A stretch of DNA of 64,000 nucleotides, taken from the NCBI RefSeq assembly GCF_005239225.2, contig NC_133293.1:10942333-11006332 (forward strand), written 5' to 3'. Under the pieces are notes generated by a model. The model did no database searches and had not been told where the DNA came from. It worked only from the letters and a program-made list of their open reading frames with translations. The DNA comes from Populus alba. Its lineage: Eukaryota; Streptophyta; Magnoliopsida; Malpighiales; Salicaceae. How positions within the stretch are numbered: position 1 is the stretch's first letter; each line of letters opens with the position of its first letter. The translations under genes were made by a program, and so were the position numbers. Shown one piece after another: positions 58,890 to 64,000 of this stretch.

Positions 58890-59160
58890 ATGCTATTAAG
58901 TAAAGTTTCGAGATATAATTTATATTATTCTTTAACACATCTTATAAAAGCCTTTTAAATTTGAAATTTATATAGGTCAATATTACCTTGTGCTTAATTT
59001 TATCAAATAAATAAGAATAATGAAATTTAAACTCGTGATCATTTGATCATCAAGACTCTAATACCATGTCAAAAAATTAATTCAACTCAATAACTTAAAT
59101 TATTAGATAAGGTTGAATATATAATTTATATTATTTTTTAATATACTTAAATTACTTCTG
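58890..59160. repeat. Dispersed repeat containing an internal direct repeat
   Basis: 'gatataatttatattattct' near 58911 recurs as 'atataatttatattattttt' near 59119. Between them lies 'gactctaataccatgtcaaa', a phrase typical of a widespread non-coding plant repeat. Similar text occurs near 24290-24430. There is no coding content. Confidence 0.45.
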
Positions 59161-60549
59161 ATAATATGTGTGGATTTTCCTTTTCCTATATTATCTTTGT
59201 TTGGAAAAAAAAACATCAATCTTTCGTTGATAATTCAAATGGTTAAGATTTACGGTGTATATATACACCAAGAAAGGCCAGAGTTTGTGCTCTCGAATCT
59301 AGCGTGACCGTCCTCCATGTTAAAGGCGACACACGTTTAATTTCAGAGAAGATTTTTTCCCCCAAGAAAATAAAACAAAAACAAAAACTGAGGGTCTGAG
59401 AAAACAAAGTGCTGGAAAAGGAAAAAAACACAAAATCGCAAAATGCTCCTTCTAAATTAAGAATTTCATGTCATCACGCAGGTGACATGCGGTTAGGATA
59501 GCTGATGCCAGCTAAAACAAAGCGAAGCACATTCATACATAAATAATAATAATAATAATAAAAGGTCACTTAAATAAAAGATCTGCATAATTAATCAACG
59601 GATACTTTTCTCCAAGTATATCCACAAGATGGCCATCTCATTAATCTTGAAATTATCCATAGGATTAGCCCAGTACGGCTGCGGCATACGTGAGAAATTA
59701 GGTAAATTAAACAAACATGTGAAATATTACGGAGGACAAATTGCTAAAAAGTGCCCAATCGCGTTGGCTTTTTATGGGATTTCTTGGTAGTTAAGGACTT
59801 GAAAAGCCTGGCTTTTCTTTTGCGCGTTTTTGCAATTAAAGCCTGCGTTCCACTACCTTAACTTTTTTCCTAAAACAAAATTTTGAAAAGCAAATGGTTA
59901 TAAAGAAACTTTGTATCAATGTTTTGGACCTCCTTTTGATTTTTATTTTATTTTCTCTCTATAATTAACACGAGTGGGGAATTCAGATTTAGACGTCGCC
60001 AGAACTTTCATGACTGATCAGTCTTGAATGATTTATCGCAAAACCCTAAGTGTGTGTGTGTGTGTATAAATATATATATAATGTCTCTTGCCGGCCTTAA
60101 TTTTCTCTTAGAAATAGAAACTAACCGGTTTTTATTAACCTGCACGTTTCTTTAAGTCAAACTCTTTACTCAACATCCATACTTAATTTACAAATATAAC
60201 AGGACCGAACAGAGCCTAGGTACGTAGCTGAATCGTTTTGCCTTCTTATTTTTAATTCTTTTTTGGAAATATTTGAATTATTCTTAATCTACATCAAACA
60301 ACATTTAAATTGTAACCATCTTACATGGAACCCGCATGTCCTATTGGCTTGTATACTAACTTCGTGTTTTTATTTTATTGCACAATGTCCTTGTCATAAT
60401 TCCAGACAAATATCAAACGTCGGTAGAAGTGGGTGAGTGTAGCAGCAATGCACCTTTTTTTTTTTTTTTCTCTTTTCTGGAAATGCTAAGGAAAGTGCCT
60501 GGTTGAACATTCCAACGCAACTGGTGATTTTTTTTTAAGTGTTTACAAG
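59161..60549. other. Intergenic DNA with microsatellites
   Basis: No gene is recognised. (AAT)n at about 59544-59561; (GT)n running into (TA)n at about 60050-60081; T run at 60453-60469. A pair of weak tRNA-like boxes occurs at 59230-59310. Confidence 0.4.
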
Positions 60550-60735
60550 TGTTGTTTTTGTTATTTTTAAAGTATTTTTTATTTAAAAAAACATTAAAAT
60601 AATATATATTTTTTATTTTTTTAAAATTTATTTTTCATATCAACAAATCAAATGATTTGAACACTTTTTTAAAAACATTATTTTAAATAAAAAATTTATT
60701 TTTTTTAAAAAATATTTTTAAAATATAAAAACATG
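60550..60735. repeat. AT-rich MITE-like dispersed repeat, copy 11
   Basis: Core 'catatcaacaaatcaaatga' with 'tttgaacactttt', flanked by T-rich and A-rich arms. Ends are not clearly preserved. Confidence 0.5.
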
Positions 60736-61710
60736 ATAAACTCCCTCTCCCTGTCGCATTTTGATTTACATCTTCTGACATGCTTAATTAACGTCATATA
60801 TAAATTTATGATCATACAGGGTAATATGCAAATGTTTCTCTTGGAAATTACAAAGAATAGATCACAGAGAAAAACCTAAATCAAGATGTTAGAAAAATCA
60901 AAACAAATTAGTGGAAGAAATTAACAATTATATTGGTCGAAGTTTCGAGCAGAATTTCAAGATTAAAAGTTCTGAACCGACCCATTTTCGGCATGGGGTG
61001 TTTTTATATGGTTAAGCCTGGAAGAATCACCTTACGGGGAAATAAATAAAGGGGGGAAAAGGCATTTAATTAAATTAGGGTTCTTGTAGATCTACCTAAA
61101 CATGGCGTCACCAACAAAAGGAAAGAACTTGGTAATGAAAAGGCAATCCCTCACCCACCCCAGCCCCACTCTGCCAAGCCTTTTGTCCAGATAAAAACCA
61201 GCCCTGACAAAGGAAACTACCAAAAAATTGACCGACTCGTTCATCTTTGAATATGGATAACACAGTAGGCCCCTCTTAATTCTCAATCATGGAGAGAAAT
61301 CGCACGTACTCCCCCTTATAACTCTATTGTCATATGCCTGTTGCCACGTAGAGAAAAGGAATAATCACAGAAATATACATATATCATACGCAAATATATA
61401 TATATAATCATACAACTAAGTAGGTAGCATTCTCCTATTCGTAATCGATTCCTCACACGTTTGGAAGAAAAATCATCAAGAAGTGAGACCGACTCGTAAT
61501 GGACCCATAATTACAAAGGAGAGGCTATTGGCACACCCTTCCCTTGTTTTGGCCACTCATTTTTTCAAATCTGAAAGGAAGATCCAGTCAAGTAACACTA
61601 CACCCGTCCTTTGTCGAATTCGTTTTACGGGGACCCTCCTTCCCTTTTTCTAGTTTTCTCCGTCCAGTTTCGATTTGGAAAAATATTTCTCCTTTTCTAG
61701 TTTTCTCTCG
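60736..61710. other. Intergenic DNA
   Basis: No gene is recognised. An ATG at 61102 opens a frame of about 30 codons that matches nothing I know. GC content rises around 61090-61320 and 61500-61680, without a clear gene. Confidence 0.35.
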
Positions 61711-61719
61711 CAAAACTAT

Positions 61720-61920
61720 ATATTTTTTTTTATAACCCGAGGTATCCGAGCCAGCTTGTGCGCATTACAATTAATCCCCGGGCTCACTGAACATCCTGCA
61801 AGCCCAATAAGCATATAAGACATTACGAGGGTGACAGGCGTACACAAATGGAGCTTGAACCCTGGTGTGGAGAAAATGAACAAATCCCTTCAACCACTAT
61901 ACCACAACCCTATGTGTTCA
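61720..61920 (-). mobile_element. SINE copy with 9-bp target-site duplication
   Basis: Read on the minus strand, this is the same family as 51510-51706. It has an A-box-like GTGGTATAGTGGTTGAAGGG, a B-box-like GGGTTCAAGCTCC, CGCCTGTCACCCTCGTAATG, GGGCTTGCAGGATGTTCAGT, and an A-rich tail (plus-strand T run at 61722-61730). CAAAACTAT flanks it at 61711-61719 and 61921-61929. It is about 200 bp and apparently full-length. Its boxes are closer to the tRNA consensus than those of the other copies. Confidence 0.85.
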
Positions 61921-62154
61921 CAAAACTATTTCTTGTTTTCTCCTCTGTTAGTCTTTGTAGTCCGCCATCCAAGACACCATCTCAGTGAAGAAAAAAGATC
62001 ATTGAATAATTCAATGCTAGCAGGAATTCAGCTCGGCTTTGTGAAGGGTGTTTTTTTTTTTTTTTTTTAAATTTGCCACAAGCCAGTGTTTTGAAGGTCT
62101 GCAGTGTGCACAGATGGTTGCTTGATGTAATTAATTTGTACAAGAGGTTTGTAT

Positions 62155-62330
62155 TTTAGGTCCGGTTTGCATTGTGGTGAAATTATATTTTTTTAAAAAA
62201 TTAAATTATAGTTAGTTTTAAATTATTTTTTATATTTTTTTATTGTTTAATGTACTGCTATCATAATATTTTTTAAAAAATATATGTATATTTTTAAATA
62301 AAAATTATTTAAAAAAACAATCTTTATCCC
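62155..62330. repeat. AT-rich MITE-like dispersed repeat, copy 12
   Basis: Left end 'ggtccggtttgcattgtggt' resembles the end of the copy at 63183. The core 'gtttaatgtactgctatcat' has flanking T-rich and A-rich arms. The right end 'ctttatcccattccc' is recognisable. Confidence 0.55.
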
Positions 62331-63182
62331 ATTCCCAAAAATTTCATACTCGGAGACAAGGGATAAAAAAACAAGAAATCTGACAGCCTACAAACAAATA
62401 GATCTAGATTTAAGATCATTACAGGACAAAACAGATCCAGAACATACAAGCCAAGATGGAAGATTTATGGAAAAAAGAAGTCAAAAAGCAAAAACAAAAG
62501 AAATGATAATAAAACATAAAAACAAGGGAAACAAGTGGCTAGCTTACGGCAGGTGACCCTTTGTCGGTGGCGAACAAACGGAGCTGCAAATAAGGTGAAG
62601 CGTGAGAGGGATTAACCTGTGATTAAACAGAAGATGGATTTAACGGGAAGATCAGTCTTTATATATGTTTTGCCAAGTAAAAACGAGGGAGACTTATCGC
62701 CTCTTTATTCTTATCCTCCACAAGAGGTCGAGGATTCAATTAATCCAGGTGGGCCGAGCTGATCAATATTCTCGAGACAAAAACAAAGTATAATCAAATT
62801 CTAGGCACCTAAATTCGATTGCATGCATGCATTTAGCCACCATTTACTACTACTTTAATGACCGGTGAGATCAAAAACAAATTCTTCGACTTAAATCATG
62901 TTCCAGGAGTCGCAAATAAATGCGATGGCCACCCTCCTTAACTATTTGTTTATTATTTTCAGAAAATTAATGATTCCGTCCGAATATTCTCTCGGCCTGG
63001 GATCTTTAACTTTCCATTTATGTCCATGAAAAAAGATATGGGTGTCCCCACTTCTCTGTCTCGTTCCTGCCAATAAAGATTCCAGGCATGATTCAAGAAG
63101 CGGAGAATAAAATAAGGCGTTCTCCATGGCTTTCGGTCATGGCGCGCGCCATTGCCAGCCAATTGAAAGAAGATGAAGTGCC
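62331..63182. other. Intergenic DNA
   Basis: No gene is recognised. GCATGCATGCAT occurs at 62821-62832. Confidence 0.35.
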
Positions 63183-63385
63183 TGTTTGGCATTGCGGCCA
63201 AACCGGTTTTTTAAAAAAATTCAAATTTTTTTTTTGTTAAAATTAAATGTGGTTTATATTTTTTAGATCATTTTGATGTGCTGATATTAAAAATAATTTT
63301 TAAAAAATGAAAAAACATTATTAACATGCTTTTCGACACAAAAAGCTATTTGAAAAGCAACCGCTACCACACTCATAAACATAAA
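63183..63385. repeat. AT-rich MITE-like repeat, best-preserved copy with inverted ends
   Basis: The left end TGTTTGGCATTGCGGCCAAA (63183-63202) and right end AAAAGCAACCGCTACCACAC (63354-63373) are imperfectly inverted: GGCATTGCGG against CCGCTACCAC with TTTGAAAAGC. The core 'gatgtgctgatattaaaaat' is the family signature. About 200 bp with no coding capacity, consistent with a miniature inverted-repeat transposable element. Confidence 0.65.
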
Positions 63386-63522
63386 ATGGATAAGCACATA
63401 GAAACTCTCGTAGCTGTAATTCGTAAACCAGCTTCATGGACTCCTTCAATTGGCTCGTAACAGTCCTCTCGTCCTGTAGCGTTCCTTCTTTTCGTAAACC
63501 TTTTGTAGGTTGTTCAAGAACC

Positions 63523-63563
63523 ACCTGTCCCTCTCCCTCTCCCTCTCCCTCTTCCTCTCCCTC
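63523..63563. repeat. (CCCTCT)n hexanucleotide microsatellite
   Basis: Six to seven CCCTCT-type units, one with a C-to-T change. Confidence 0.9.
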
Positions 63564-64000
63564 ACATGTGCTAAGATTTTATCAATATTTTTTACCTAGT
63601 TTTATATAAAACAAATATGTAATTTTTGATTGAATTATTAAAAAATTCTAAAAATTCACGTGGAGCTTTTTTTTATTATGTTTTAGCTTGGGTTAAAATT
63701 TTAAAATTTTTGAAAAAAATTCAAAAATTTGATGAAAAATCACAATTGACCTGTTTTATATTATTGGGCGTGATTTTTAATCCGACCATCAGATTGAATT
63801 GAAATTTTACGAGGGATCTTAAAATATATTAAATAAAATCTGGTTAAAATTTTAGGATGAACAGAGCTTGATAGGGCTAATAAAAAAAATCGTCAAATAA
63901 AAACAAAACAGAGTAAAATGATTATTTCTTTTTTTAAAAATAAAACAAATCTACTCTTCCTTTCTTTTATATGTTCCCAACTGGGCAGAAATAGAATAAG
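63564..64000. other. AT-rich intergenic DNA at the window edge
   Basis: No gene is recognised. A/T-rich phrases with 'taaaattttaggatgaacag' and similar look like decayed repeat. Confidence 0.35.

Noticed and set aside
61102..61200. Short ATG frame beginning MASPTKGKN
   Set aside because: Only about 30 codons, with no known family and no supporting exon downstream.
1..64000. CRISPR arrays, bacterial operons, viral genes or a defence-type gene cluster
   Set aside because: None seen. The tandem repeats are intronic or intergenic duplications without spacer structure, and all recognised genes are ordinary plant nuclear genes.

Overview
The window is plant nuclear DNA. It shows spliced protein genes with GT-AG introns, very AT-rich intergenic DNA, tRNA-derived SINEs, and many copies of one AT-rich repeat. 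Plant-specific proteins (WPP-domain RanGAP, KAPP, FANTASTIC FOUR) and the style of the repeats suggest a woody eudicot, most likely Populus or another Salicaceae. The genus is an inference from sequence character, not from a search.

Layout. (1) 143-1086 (+): the last exons of an ARIA/ABAP1-like armadillo-repeat BTB protein. (2) 2311-2636 (+): a broken N-terminal fragment of a carboxylesterase gene. (3) 3440-3874 (+): intronless 40S ribosomal protein S16 with a telo-box/site II promoter. (4) 7147-8769 (+): RanGAP with an uninterrupted CDS behind a 1,066-bp leader intron. (5) 10031-20151 (-): a 12-exon SWI2/SNF2 chromatin remodeller of the CHR12/CHR23 (MINUSCULE) type, 1,137 aa, convergent with RanGAP. 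(6) 26368-30602 (-): an 11-exon SPOUT-family RNA methyltransferase of the C9orf114/SPOUT1 type, 364 aa. (7) 33077-39406 (-): a 13-exon kinase-associated protein phosphatase (KAPP; signal anchor, FHA, PP2C), 600 aa. (8) About 39.5-53.2 kb: a repeat-rich stretch with no recognised protein gene and one weak candidate transcribed locus. (9) 53226-54218 (+): an intronless FANTASTIC FOUR (FAF) family gene. (10) 54.2-64 kb: AT-rich intergenic DNA with repeats. I rebuilt the exon structures by hand from splice sites, reading frame and family knowledge. All internal phases close without a frameshift in the three long minus-strand genes.

The genes do not form a pathway. They are ordinary single-gene plant loci for hormone/replication control, translation, nuclear transport and division, chromatin remodelling, RNA modification, receptor-kinase signalling and meristem size. 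The clearest non-genic structure is a SINE family with three copies. One has a perfect 17-bp target-site duplication and one is 5'-truncated with a 10-bp duplication. About a dozen copies of an AT-rich, MITE-like repeat also occur. I found no CRISPR array, operon, intact tRNA or rRNA gene, and nothing that amounts to a new multi-gene system.
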